64,000 nt of DNA from Thermomucor indicae-seudaticae. Its lineage: Eukaryota; Mucoromycota; Mucoromycetes; Mucorales; Lichtheimiaceae. Positions within the stretch are counted from its first letter, which is position 1, and each line of letters begins with the position of its first letter. Shown piece after piece: positions 10,759 through 23,414 of the stretch. Made by a program: the position numbers and the translations under genes. The notes under the pieces are model-generated. The model saw only the letters and a program-made list of their open reading frames with translations. It did not search any database and had not been told where the DNA came from. The stretch lies in contig JSYX01000108.1 of NCBI GenBank assembly GCA_000787465.1, positions 1 through 64,000 of the forward strand, given 5' to 3'.

Positions 10759-13700
10759 ATGGACAAAAAGAAGGACAGCGACGCCGCGAAGCTGGACAGC
10801 CAAGAACAACAGGCTTTGACGGAAATGACCACTGCAGTCGCCATTCAGCAAGTACAAGAAAATGCTGCGTCGACTGTGCATTCTTTCGACCCTGATGTCA
10901 CACCACAAGTTAAACGGGAAGAAGCCGAACGTAATATACCAGCCGACATGCTGCCTGACTTTCGCAATCTCGGCAACAAGCGTGGAGGTCTCCAAACTGA
11001 ATTAGGCTCGAGCAATGTCGACGACATTAAGCAGGCTCTGTCAGCGGCACAGAAAAAACCCGTGATCGCGCCCGTCAAGGTCGGTACGCGTACGACTCCA
11101 AAGTCGCCTTCAACGCCTCGCACACCTCGTACACCTGCAGCTGGTGGCACAGTGTCCACTCGAATTCCGGAATGGTACAAAGTAGGCTGGACAGCGTTTT
11201 CAACAATGCCCAATCCAGGCGGAGCACTTCTCTTGGCAGCCACCGAGAGCAAACCTCGCGACCCAATCGCTCGAACAGTATCTATCTTGCTTTATGCCGA
11301 TTGGTTGCGTGACCTAGGTCCAATATTCGTCATTGGAGTCGTTTTCTGGCTCCTGGGTACATTGGGAGGAGGAATAATCACATATGCGGTTGGGTGCCTT
11401 TTTGTGGGTAAGTGAAAAATGAGGTTTTTGTTTTGTCTTGGCTCTTCCTTTGCAGGCATTTAATCTTGCTTTGGTTTCAACAGCAACCTACTATCAGATA
11501 TCGACACGAAGATTTCAGCGTCATGCTCGGGACGATATTGCACGAGAGTTGACCAAAACTCGGTTTTTGGAGGCAAATGTTGAGTCTGTGGAATGGCTCA
11601 ATAGCTTCTTGCAAAAGTTTTGGCTCATCTTTGAACCTGTTATGAGTGCATATGTCATTGAAAATATTGATACATACCTCGTCGACTACCTTCCTGGATT
11701 TTTGGACTCTGTAAGGTTAACAACGTTTACACTCGGCACCAAACCGTTTCGAGTTGAGAGCGTTCGCACCTTGCAGGAAGCAAGCCCTGATACTGTGGTA
11801 CGGCCGACTCTTATACATTTGAGATGGTGTAGGAAAACCTATAGTGCTTAAATATGTTGGCTATAGTGTATGGACTGGAGAGTGTCCTTTATACCCAATG
11901 ATACATCAGACATGACTAAGAAGCAACTGGAGAACAAGGTCAACCCCAAAGTTGTGTTGACGATTCGCCTAGGAAAAGGCATGGTTGGCGCTGGGATACC
12001 GGTGTTGGTAGAAGATATGAGTTTCAAGGGTCAAATGCGGGTCAAGTTGCAGTTTATGAGTAAATTTCCACATATACGGATGGTGGAAGCGTGCTTTTTG
12101 CAGAAGCCCAAGTTTGACTACGTCCTGAAGCCCATCGGCGGTGAAACTTTCGGTTTCGACGTTACAAATGTGAGTCGAGTGTTCTTCAAATTGAAAAAAG
12201 AGCGATCCATATCATCTCATAGCGTATACTTGGAACAGATACCTGGCCTTCAGAGTTTTGTTCGCGATCAAGTACATGCGATCCTCGGCCCTATGATGTA
12301 TTACCCGAACGTGTTTGCGTTCGACGTTGAAAGGTTCTTCTCCGGAGAACTAGATATAAGTGAGTAGGGGTTGTACGATTAAGATAAAATGTCGTGGCTC
12401 TAAGGTTGTCTTTGGACTAGGTCAAGCGAATGGTGTCTTGGCTGTAACCGTGTACTCTACCACCTTAATAAGTGGCCGAGATATTTCAGGTAACATCAGT
12501 CCTTTCATCCGGTTTTACTTGGACAAAGCACAAGAGCTTGGTCGCACCAGTGTTCAGGAGAATACTTTGGAACCACGGTGGAATGAGACACATTTTCTGT
12601 TGGTAAACAATCTACAATCCGTACTATCTTTTGAACTTCGCAGCCATTCCGGCAGTTCAAAGGACAGGCGAATTGCGCGGGCGCATTTCGATTTGAGAGA
12701 GCTTGAACGAGACGGCGAATATGACTATGCACGGGAAGGATTGTACGTATTCTTGTTTGATGCATAAGTAACAAGTGCGGCGAGTTCAACAATTGTTATA
12801 GAGAACTTGACCTGCTGCATGCAGGAAAAGCAGTTAGTCAGCTCAAAGTTGATATGCGGTACATGCCAGTCTCGAAACCCGTAGTCCGAGGCGACGGTAC
12901 TATTGAGCCTGCTGCAGAATCAAGTAAGACCTTTTTAGCTGGTAGCATAGGCTTGCTTTTCTGACAGCGTAGGTGAAGATTCTGGCATTCTCCGGTTCAC
13001 TGTCCACGAGTGTCGGAACCTGGGATCCATCAGATTGAATCCCTACGTACGAGTCACGATCAACGGTACCGAAAGAATGAAGACACCTGTCTTTAAGCGA
13101 AACCAGAATCCGAAGTTTGAACGCTCAGGAGAGGTCGTGGTGTTGGATCAAACTGCTGTCTATATACGGGTAGAAGTCAAAGATAGTACAAGCTTTGCAG
13201 ACGATCCGACGATAGGTGTCTGGCGCTCCTATCTTGTAGACATGATGCAACAGTTACCGTCTAACGACGGATGGTGGGACTTGCAGCTCGATAATGGCAG
13301 TAAGGCAGCAGGTCGCATACGACTAAGTGTTCAATGGAAGCCTGTGGTGATGACAGGCTTGTCGAGCACGATTGGAGGACATGGATTATATGGTAAGATT
13401 ATCACATCCTTGGAAACCAAAGACTATGAGGACTTAGCACGTTGCAGCCCCACCGATTGGTGTCGTCCGAATCACTTTCTGGAGGGCCCGAGATCTCAAA
13501 AACGTGGAGGGTGTTGCTAGCAAATCCGACCCTTATGTCCGTGTTCGTTCAGGCGCTCAGGTTCTTGCACGGACGGAAGTCATCGATAACAACCTCGATC
13601 CAGAATGGGGCGAAACGCAATATGTTCCGGTTCGTTCACATAAAGAAGAATTCATTTTGGAAGTTATGGACTGGAACGCAAAAACAAAAGACAAATCCCT

Positions 13701-15833
13701 CGGTTATACAATTTTACGTGTGAAGGATCTTGTCAAACAACGCGTGGAAGATCGGCAAGATGGGGTTGAGCCTCAGAAGTGGTATGAATCCACAGGACAA
13801 ACAATTGATCAGTGAGTGATATTCTGACTGAATGGCATGGCTTTCTTTAGTACTAAATGAGGGGTATTTTTGTAGATGGGCACCTCTTCGTTCTACTGAC
13901 CGTACGTCAACCAAAGGGGAGATTCGATACACAGCCGAGTTTCATCCTACCGTTGCTATGCCCCGGGTTCAGGAAACTGGTGATGAAGAATCTGATGCCG
14001 TGGAGAAGGAGGAACCTACACGGGTCTTACCTGAAGTACCTCCGCGAGACTTGCACGGATTCCCAATCCGCTACACACCAGACAACTTGGTAGATTTATT
14101 CGCCTACAATTCAGGCGTGCTAATTGTCAAAATCCACGAAGTCAGACTACCGCGTGTCGCGCATGTCTATTGTCAGCTTTTGGTGGACTCACTCCTCCCT
14201 CAATACCAGACAAGAAAGATAAAAGGACGCACATTAGCTCTAAACGAAACATGTGATGCGTTCGTGAAAGAAGCCGACTTTTCGCGTGTCGCTATAGAGA
14301 TTAAACCAGCCGACGCTGACGAGAAAGATGACTCAAAAGTAGCTTTCTGGATAAATCCAGTTAGCATGATTATTCGTCATATACAAGCACGCCGACGACG
14401 CGGTGAAAGCCGTGATGAAGATGGGGAGTGGTTTGATTTAATGGGCATGACGGAACCCGGAGGCAAAATCAGACTGAGCTTCGACTACGAACCGCTTGCC
14501 AACTTTACCCTTAATCCAGATGAGAGTCTGGACAACCAGGGGCAGCTTACTGTTACCTTGTTGGATGCCAAAGACTTGATGGCGGCTGATAAATCGGGTA
14601 CCAGTGATCCTTATGTAGTCTTTACTGTGAATGGCGAACGGGTTCATAAGAGCGCAACGATAAAGAAGACGCTGAATCCAGTATGGAAGAACGAAACCTT
14701 TACAGTGCCTATCGTAAGTGTATTCATATAGCTTGGAGGATCCTTTTTCCTCATCATAATTTTTGGCAGCAATCCCGCGTGACAGCCAGTTTTCGGATCG
14801 AAGTCTTTGACTGGAATCAGTTCCTGGGTGATATTCCTCTAGGATCAGGTGGAATATCACTTCGCGGTGATCTTGTTGAGAGTTTCATTGCGCGCCAGGT
14901 CAAGATTCCGTTGGACGGAGTGGCCGGGGTCAGCGGGCATGTCCGCGTACGGTTCTTATGGCAGCCGCAGCTTCTGATTCGCAAAAAGACACATACCTCG
15001 GTTCTGGCAGATAAGCGTATTTACACGAACATTGGCACATCTACCAACTTATCTCCCAAAAGTCCAACTTTTGGAACCACACCATTTCCCATATCCGGGG
15101 CGACCATGCATCCGACAACGGTGGCTCAGTCTTCCGACACGATATCTTATCTTCAACGAGCTCCATCACTTGCACCTTCACCCAGCTCCTCCACTTCATC
15201 ATCAGCATTGAAATCATCAGTAAATACTGTTCAAAATCCATTGGCAAGGCAAGATAGCCTTCATAAGAGAAACATATCAGTTGCATCATCCATCTTATCA
15301 ACCGGGCAGAGTCGGCCTAGCGTAGATACTGCTTCCGTCATGGATGAATCGCAAATGCCTGGCGATGATACGGCAACGGGTTCGGATGGTACAGTCACGA
15401 TACACGTTATCGAAGCCCGTAATCTACGGGGTGTAGATAAAAGCGGCACAAGTGATCCTTTCCTTCGTGTTCGGATAGGTAAACATCAGGTGTATAAAAC
15501 CAAGTACATAAAGAAGACCCTTACACCAGAGTGGTAAGTGTGTTTTTCCATTTGCGATAATAGTTATCTTGGTATTTAGCTGCTGTTTTTTTTCCGCGCG
15601 TCATAAGGAACGAGTCGTTCAAGTATAGTGTCACCAGCAGGCCGACCACAATTGACTTTAAGGTGAAAGACCATAACCGTTTCAGCCACTCTGTAGACTT
15701 GGGGCAATGTCAATGGAATCTCTGGGACCTGATAAAACCCCAACAGCAGATAACAAGTATCGACAAATGGCTTCCGTTATATCCTGTGGGCCATGGAGAA
15801 ATCCATATCCGAATAGAGTTTGGTCCCTCGTAA
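10759..15833 (+). CDS. Tricalbin-like protein: ER membrane hairpin, SMP domain and multiple C2 domains
   Basis: Large multi-exon gene for a tricalbin/extended-synaptotagmin family protein, which tethers ER to plasma membrane and moves lipids. The first exon encodes a disordered Pro/Thr-rich N-terminus and a hydrophobic hairpin (DLGPIFVIGVVFWLLGTLGG) near residue 190. Next comes an SMP domain (VEWLNSFLQKFWLIFEPVMS, then CMDWRVSFIPND, VVLTIRLGKGMVG and VEDMSFKGQMRVKLQFM). After that there are five to six C2 domains at roughly 12.4-12.8, 13.0-13.35, 13.45-13.8, 14.05-14.5, 14.55-14.95 and 15.4-15.83 kb. Clear Ca-loop signatures are KSGTSDPYVVFTVNG, KSDPYVRVRSG and KSGTSDPFLRVRIG. A Ser-rich linker separates the last two C2 domains. 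A 69-nt intron (12170-12238) is in frame and stop-free. The simplest stop is TAA 15831-15833; an extension to 16093 through a short intron is possible. Confidence 0.92.
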
Positions 15834-15886
15834 GAACTCAATAAAAATTTCGCTTTGTTACAGCATCGTCTACTGAGTCAAAAATT

Positions 15887-16093
15887 ATGTTCTTGGAACC
15901 TTGTGCTCAGCAATCGACAGCTGTCCAACAAGCCATGGAGGCGAGTGATTCGTCGCTGTTTCCGTTTCCGACTGCCACACAGGACCAAGTTTCCCAGCCG
16001 GAGGTTGAAATTGCACTTGCGCAGATCGGTGCGCTCTGCAAGCGTTGTTTTCCAAATCCAATCAGTGAAATCACGGATCTTCAGATGCAGTGA
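15887..16093 (+). other. Possible C-terminal exon of the tricalbin-like gene
   Basis: An open frame just past the tricalbin stop encodes a protein-like tail (for example ALAQIGALCKRCFPN) ending at a TGA in 16091-16093. To join it in frame, a weak donor inside the last C2 codons near 15821 must be used with the acceptor ending at about 15864, giving an intron of only about 43 nt. It could equally be 3' UTR. Confidence 0.3.
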
Positions 16094-16411
16094 CACGCGA
16101 CTCGAGGCACTTTCTTTTTTCCCGATACGATCCAACTTGACAGAACCGATGTCATTGCCCTCGATCCGGAGGCATCCCCGAATCCAGCAGTACGAAGGCA
16201 TGAAAAGTCCGCCGCATAGTTCATACAAAGAATCAAAAAAGTTACCATTATAAAAGGAAGCAAAGTTTACGCCTCCATTGAGTGTATTTCTTTTTTTCTT
16301 TCTGCTCTCTCTTTTTTACGTAAGCTATTTCCCGGTTGACTCTTGCGAGTTCCCTCGGTACTGGTCCGCCTGTGAAGATCTGTTCCTGTCATTTCCCGTA
16401 AAGCTGAAGCC

Positions 16412-18586
16412 ATGAGTAAGTTCAGAGAAGGGCGACTCTGCCATTGCATTCGTCGCTCGAGAGATACCTTGGCTATTTCCTTGTAACCCTAGTCCCGTTA
16501 CTTTGCGTTTCTGTGCCGCACACTTTACTTTCTTCTGTTTAACGCGCATTCGCTCGAATGGACCATCGACTGTCCGCCTTGTCCTCTCATTTTAGCCAGA
16601 CGACGAAGATTGCATTTTGATTTCTCGGGACTCACTGTTTTTTTCGGGTTACAGCAGCACCAGCAGCGCGCCGCAGTACACGCAAGCAGCCTTCCTCGGC
16701 GAACGTGGTCTCCAGGAAACCGACGACTCGGTCCGGAACCATGCCGCAACCGTCAGGGCAGGACCACGCTGCCTCGGGTGCGGAGGAAGACGAAGAAGAG
16801 GAAGAAATCAATGGGACTGAACAAGACGAGGAGCATGACGAAGAAGAAAGCTCGGACGGCGAATCGGTAACCCGTTGTCTCTGTGGCGAGCAACGTAAGG
16901 GTGGCGCCCATCAAGCGAGTGGCGGAAATTTTATCCATGATCCAAAAAGGGACAGGAATTCCGTCATTTCGATGAGGGCACCTGATAGCCTGCATACGCA
17001 TAGACGACTCACGGTCTCCGTTTCATATTGCCTTTTTATGTAGACAATGTGGGGTTGATGGTCCAATGCGACAAGTGTGAAGTATGGCAGCACTGTGATT
17101 GCGTTGGTCTGACAGAGGAAGAGATGCCAGAGTTGTATTACTGCGACCATTGCCAGCCCGATAACCACATTCTTTACAAAAGCCATGGCCGGTAGGTTTC
17201 GAAATAAATCGTTCATAGAACGAAAACGCCCATGCTGATCACTTGTTCTTTCCCTTTCTTCCCTCCTTTTCTTCCTCTTTCTTTCCTTTGCATCTAGTTA
17301 CAAACGAGCCTATAATCCAAATGGTAGCAAGAAAAACAGTACCATGACAGAGTCCAATCAAGGTAATTTGTGCAGCTTGACATACATTCCTTCGTATTCA
17401 CGGATGTTATGCCCCAGTCCATACCAAAAGCACGCCTGAAAAGCAATCATCCGAAGAGCCAGTTGGGCGCGCAGCCAAAAGGCGAAAGCGAAGTAGTCAA
17501 GAAAGTAATAAGAATAACCGACGAAACAAGACCACGAAGCGGCAAGAGACAGAGTCGTCGTCACCCACAGCAACACGCACTCAAAAAGGAGATCAGGGAC
17601 GCTGTCAGACGAGCTCAGGAAGCTCCGAGGAGAGCAATGACAAAATGAATTGGCATGAAGATGACTCAATGGAAGAGAATAATGTCGGCGAGGAGGACCA
17701 GGCTGCGACACCCGCAGGCTCAGGACGAACAAGTAGGTTTTGTCGACGAAGCGGCGGCGACGCGCACCAAATGCTATTGTCTCCTTTACCCGATGAAACG
17801 CCAAGTTCGCCTGCATCACGTAGCACCAGGAAGTCTACAAGATCCGGCAGCCGTCGTAACCAAGGCAGCAATGGTGGAGCACACTCGAATAATTCCGACA
17901 AACGACACCAGAATGGCAAACATCATACCCGTAACTCGCCCAGGTCATCAACACCGCAAATGTTTCCAGAGGATAATTCCGGTGCATCATCGACGCGCTC
18001 CTATTGGGGTGAAGACGGTCAACCGATACGAGAAAGCTCGCCGCCAGCTAAAGTCAAATATCCAAATCCTAAAATGTCCATCGCTGATATGAACAAACGG
18101 GCCAAACAAATCTTTGACTACATCAATAAGCTTCAAGTCAACTTGGCTCCGAACAAGCCGTCTGGTACTGACCATGAGAAACCAAACGAGTCGAGAAAGC
18201 GTAGAGAACGCGCAGATTCTGTGTCCAGCACTTCATCTTCGCTAAGTAGCGCCTCCACTTTACCCCTTCCAGAAGATCACCCAGAACTGCACACCAATGG
18301 TGCCACGAAACAACCATCATGCTACGGACTTTCTGAAGTGAGCAGCCCAACAACGCCTGTACCTATTGGCTCGCTGAACAGTAAACCTCCTGAGCAGGAA
18401 ACGGCTTCGGAAATCATGAGTCGTGTCACCCGTGAATTGATCAAATTTCAACGGAAGTTTGGGACCTTGCCACAGTCGGGCGGCAATTCCTTTGTGGCTC
18501 CTAATTCCACCATAAAAGCTGGCGTTGTCAAAGTTACTTCCACGACCGTCCAGAATCGCATCACGATAGCTTCCAGCAAAAAATGA
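16412..18586 (+). CDS. PHD-finger chromatin protein, Cti6-like
   Basis: Nuclear protein with one PHD zinc finger, probably reading histone H3 tails. In yeast the related Cti6 belongs to the Rpd3L deacetylase complex. The finger is complete C4HC3: CLC, CDKC, WQHCDC and YYCDHC, spread over two exons near 16.88 and 17.05-17.19 kb. An acidic stretch precedes it. The C-terminal half is basic and Ser-rich, with RAAKRRKRSS as a likely nuclear signal. A conserved-looking helix (MSIADMNKRAKQIFDYINKL) matches what I remember of fungal Cti6-like proteins. The start is inferred from a 4-nt coding exon, ATG A at 16412-16415, followed by GTAAGT. Splicing to 16655 gives MTAPAARRSTRKQPS. If that is wrong, translation could begin at ATG 16741. 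The stop is TGA at 18584-18586. Confidence 0.82.
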
Positions 18587-20056
18587 ACATTCTCCGCGAC
18601 TAATTCACTTCCCCCTTTCTTTACCGGTCTGTATACCATCCGCTTCTTTGCTTTTCTCCACAATGTAATTTGTCAACCGTACATATTCAAGAGAACGCTG
18701 TACAGGAAATAAAAACAATTTCTGGCCAACGCACGAATTACATCAGGCAATCACTTCATTATTGTGATGCAGCATCTGGCGCGTTTGCATACTGCCAGAT
18801 TTCCCAACCTTAAGAGAGATCGAAGTCTAAGATTATGCAACACAATCGCAATTTACTTCAAGATTTCCGTAACGAGATCCAGAAACAAACTCTGCACATC
18901 CAGGAGCCTTACAAGTCGTTTTACACATGATAACCCCATATGTTAGCGCGCTCCCTGTTACGTTTATCAAGTCCAGTTATCGTCTCCCTCAAAGGGCACT
19001 TCTTTCTGCATCAGAAACTGGTGTCTCTCTCAGCACCCGTTGGTGCTTGTAACTGTTCAATTCTCATTTTCCATGCTGTCTTCGTTGGTTATTAGCCAGA
19101 GTTGTCTGGTCCACCTATTTATCGCGTGGCAAATGGGTCAAATGTTTTTTTTCAGGAACGTTCTAATGTCAACGAGTACGTACGTCCAAGCAAGACACGA
19201 TAACAAGGGCTTCCATAATAATGTTTTTATTGCTGGCTCAGAACCGCCTTGCGCAACGCAGATAGACAATCTTGTACTGATAATACCGGCCCATGTCGTT
19301 CTGGTGATATGTCTCCTTGGTTGATCAAATCAACGCAGAGCCCCACACGGTTGTCTCTACTTGGCTGTCATGGATGATTTAACTTGGATAAATTCAGTGC
19401 GGACAACAACGGGCCAAGTTTATACTCTTAATGTTAGGTGGAGAATTATCAAAAATAGATAGACAATAAACCAAACATACTATGAAAATGTCCCATTTTT
19501 TGCATTTTGGATAGATGCCTTCGGCGAGGTTCTATAAGTCTCATCTTTATTCCGTCGTAATATAGAAGTACAGAGAAGGTTGCACGGGACCCCGCATCCC
19601 GTTACTGCACTTTGTCTAGCTTCTCAAGTGGAGGTTCTGTGTAACGCGTAAAATTTGTTGTGGTCGTTTTATTCTAAATAGCTCTAGTAATTTTCCGGGA
19701 ACTTTATTCAGCGGGTGATGGTATGATAATGTAAACTCCATAAGATAGGCGAATATATGATATGCATTTTATGCATCTTGTTCTGTTTGTTGATTTGATA
19801 CTGTATCATAAGCAGTCATTGAGACCGGGATGTCTGGGAAGGGACGATGCAACTATGCTCGGATCATTATCTGAAACTGTCCACGGAAGATTAAACTAAG
19901 CCTATATAAATGCACCCATTTCCAGGATAGCCTCCCTACTTCTTTCTTTTTCATCCTCTATTGGGAGTCGTTACTTACGCATTTCGACCTTGCTAGTAAA
20001 ACACCAACCTCAGCATCCTTCAATTTATTCCTTTCACTTAATCCCACCTTCTCATT
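18587..20056. other. Intergenic, no gene seen
   Basis: About 1.5 kb with only short, composition-poor open frames (18764-18946, 19040-19324). A TATATAA stretch near 19900 may be the core promoter of the gene at 20057, about 150 bp upstream of its ATG. No tRNA, repeat or transposon signature was recognised. Confidence 0.45.
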
Positions 20057-20565
20057 ATGATTGATCTCAGTGCATTCTACATTCCTGCTGGTGAATCACG
20101 GGATGACATGTTGCCAGAAGAAGATATCGTGGATGAAATGATTCGCCATGAACGTGAAGCAACGGAGGCGGCCCGCAAACGAGAACCGGAAAGCAAGGGG
20201 CACAGCTTTTAGCCGAGCAGAAAGAGGAAGAAGAGGAGGAGAATAGAGGCAAAGCAACACGGTCAGTAACGAATAATGACAAGCACCGTCATCAAAATAG
20301 CAGTAAAGTCGTCGACATTGATGCATTGGATATTTGGAGACGCATTGATGAATTGTCTGCATCTTCCTCATACTCTCCCAAAACGACGACAACAACGAGT
20401 AGTAGCGCCTCTAATACGGGTAAAAGCCAGCAAAAGCGGTCGCTGGCGGAGAAGACAAAGGCTCGGTCAATTGAGGAGAAGCACAATTATATCTCTCAGC
20501 TGCAGGCTTATTTGGACGAACTGCAACGACAATACAAGAAAAAGCAAGTGAAAGCACGGTTATAG
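20057..20565 (+). CDS. Small charged coiled-coil hypothetical protein
   Basis: Two exons can be read: 20057-20153 and 20213-20565, joined by a 59-nt intron with a GTGAAG donor and a CTTTTAG acceptor. They give a 149-residue protein. It starts MIDLSAFYIPAGESRDDM, is acidic then Ser/Thr-rich in the middle, and ends in a basic, helix-forming segment (EEKHNYISQLQAYLDELQRQ) likely to form a short coiled coil. I do not recognise the family. Unspliced, the first frame stops at 20210-20212, but a one-base shift in the GGGG run near 20197 would also join the two frames through a charged segment. It is therefore either a spliced gene or a gene with a one-base lesion. Promoter-like TATATAA lies near 19900. 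Confidence 0.55.
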
Positions 20566-23414
20566 TGTCTCCGAAGATAATTAGGATACTATTGTAGGTG
20601 TATCCTTGGATAATCCCAGCCCTTTTCCTCTGTTATTCACTCCCAGTCACATTGATGGAGAAGCAGTGCCGTCTACTTGTCATATCCCTACCTCCTTTCT
20701 GAAGCTCCAGAGTGCGAGCCATGGGCGACTATATGGCCGCATGCTTTGGACTATGAAGTACAAGATAGTTCACAACTATACATTGTAAAGGATCATATTA
20801 CCATGCCTCGAATGCTTGAAGCGTCACTATTCAATAATATACCAACCGTCTTTGTTTGTGTTTTCATTTTTACCGTCAGTTCTAGCTCGATATCTGTGGA
20901 CATGTTCAGGAATCTGTGAAATTTTGAACCTTCGAGCTTTATAGTTTAGTGCAGCGAGCGCTTGATATAAAAACGTATAGGCATAACATCCAATTTTTGT
21001 GTACAAAATCTATGTAAGCGGAAAAATATGGAACAATTCGATAAAGTGATAACCAATCACTGCAGCGCAAGATAGCGTTATATGGAGAGCCAATAGAACC
21101 AGATTTTAACTTCTACTTTCCACGAAAAAGCGTTATCTCTGTCTGTTCCGCCGTTTGGGGGCTCCTCTAGTACAGATATACGCAGATTTTTCCTCACAAG
21201 ACCTGTTATCTATAGGTTCAGGTCATTTTAGATTTTTGGGTCTGCCGAAAAATTCACAAAAAGGTCTTCCTTTGGGGGTGATAATGACCTTGGAGTGCAG
21301 CTTCAATTATAACAAATCCTGCACCACTTGCAGATGGCCTCTACAAAAGTCTGCTGTGGAGAGCGCAATTCGAAAAAAAGTAAACGTTTCTAAAGGGTAC
21401 AAACATTAAGGGTTTTATGATCACGTCTGTAGTTTAGCTTGACCAAATTGTATTCTTCAAAATGCAATTTTTTAATCCAGCTTCTGCAATTATTCGAAAT
21501 GCAACAAAATTGACGGACATTGAAATCGATACAACGAACACCTTCGGCGTTCTCATGGATGATTGTCAATCGAGCGTCCACCGTACTTTGTAATTACCAT
21601 TCGAAAAATGACAATTCGGACCCGTCATCTTGGTGGCACAGGCGGCCTCTGTGTCAGCCGATTGGTTGTTCAAGGCAATCAACTATTAGCCCTTCAAGTT
21701 ACAACTCTCGAATATAAATAAGGAGTGCTCCTGATAATAATAATCATAGACTACGGGATTCCAAAGGATTCGCTTGCTTCGTAATTTCGATTCATCTACT
21801 GACCTTCACGAGAAGACAGCTAACTACCTCCATGGCACTTGCCTTTTGCGGGCGTATTTGGTAAACTCCATGGTCGCTTGAAGCAAAACGGCGATGGCTA
21901 AGTGTATTATTTATTTTTATGATCGTTCCAGTTGTCTCCATATCAGAACTAAATTAGTCTATGCTTTTCAAGCGAAATTTTTTCCAATATTCGTTCAAAA
22001 ACCTATGAATTACCATAACCGGTTTTCGTAATTTTTATCGTGACTTGCATTTCAGGATTGATTTGACATTTCTTTATTGTTAGCCCCTGAGTAAATTTAG
22101 CTGCGGCGTAATACTTGGTGATCTTCTTCGAAGGCCACATACACTAAATACACGGGTCTACTGCATGGTACTGTTAATGCTTTCTTATTTTCCTAAAGCA
22201 GGCACGGCTTGTGAAGGTTCATTTCTCAAAAGATGAAAAGATGAAAAACAGAAGCCAATGCTGCAAAAGATTTCGGGCACTAACATGGAAACGTGTTCCT
22301 GTTATGTGCCTTGGTGAAACAAAATACAGACCCTTGCTTCTCTGGAGCATTTGTTTACGCGTTTTCACACTTCTGTTACCGCTACCGCGACTTATTCTTT
22401 GTATCATCCTCGCAGACCTTTTAAACGCACCTTGTGCTTTTTAGACAGTCCTTTCAACTTTCTTATCCTCTGAAGCCTCTGCTTTGTGCATGGATTTAAC
22501 CCTAAAATTTGGTCTCATTAAAAGCGTGGAAACATATAACTTGGAGTGCTTTGTTTTGCAACGTGAATCATAAGTAATAGCTTCTAATTCTATAATGTAG
22601 AGTGTGACAGTTGAATGTAAAATACTTTTTCTATGTAGACTCTAGTGTCATCTCGTCGCCGCAATCTGCCCAACGCAAATCAATGCTATTTTTCAGCGCC
22701 TGCTTCCGGCAAGAATAGAGATGTCCATGGCGCTTGATATCAAAATTCTATGGCATTGCTGGCTCGCGCTCGTTGGTTAATAAAAAAGCACTAATTTGCA
22801 AGGGTCAATCGAGAAAAAAGAAGACAAAATATAAGTTTGACAACTTTTACGACTGGGGATAATGCGTTCAAAATCGAGAAGCTTTACCCGGGCAGTCAGC
22901 GGGGCATAGCAACTTCATTTATAAAAATTGAGACAGGTAAGCGGATATTCTTGAGTTAAAGAGAATATTCGGTCGCAGAAACAGCGCTTACAATTTTCAT
23001 ACCACTCTACGTTTTTGAGCGCTTAAAGCAAGACTATGAGAAACAGAGGACGGAACTGCAGGGAAAGGAAAAAGAGAGAAACCAGAGATAGGAAATTGCC
23101 TTATGTATTCTATAGTAAACATGCTGAGGAACACTTATTGACTTTTTACAGCAGCGGTAAAGTCTAAGAAAACTCAAACATTCGGGCGACAATTATAGCA
23201 AAATTGTGTGTGATATGCATTACCGGATAAATGATATAGCTTAATTTTCCCATGACCAATATGATACGTGCTGAAAGCTTGTATCCACGTTGGTTTCGCA
23301 GGCATTACTACTTTTCGTCATCAAAGCAGATTCATTTAAAAAACTATGCAAGTATTGATATTCAAGCATTCGAGATTCTGATGAGACAGTAATGCGAAAG
23401 GGATGATGGAAAGT
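20566..23414. other. Gene-poor AT-rich stretch
   Basis: About 2.85 kb without a supportable gene. All open frames are shorter than 95 codons and lack recognisable motifs (for example 20677-20919, 21155-21409, 22211-22444). No long terminal repeat, transposase motif, tRNA or tandem repeat was seen by eye. It follows the small gene at 20057 and precedes the 3' end of BRX1. Confidence 0.5.

Noticed and set aside
10845..11252. Minus-strand ORF of 135 codons
   Set aside because: Antisense of the first tricalbin exon.
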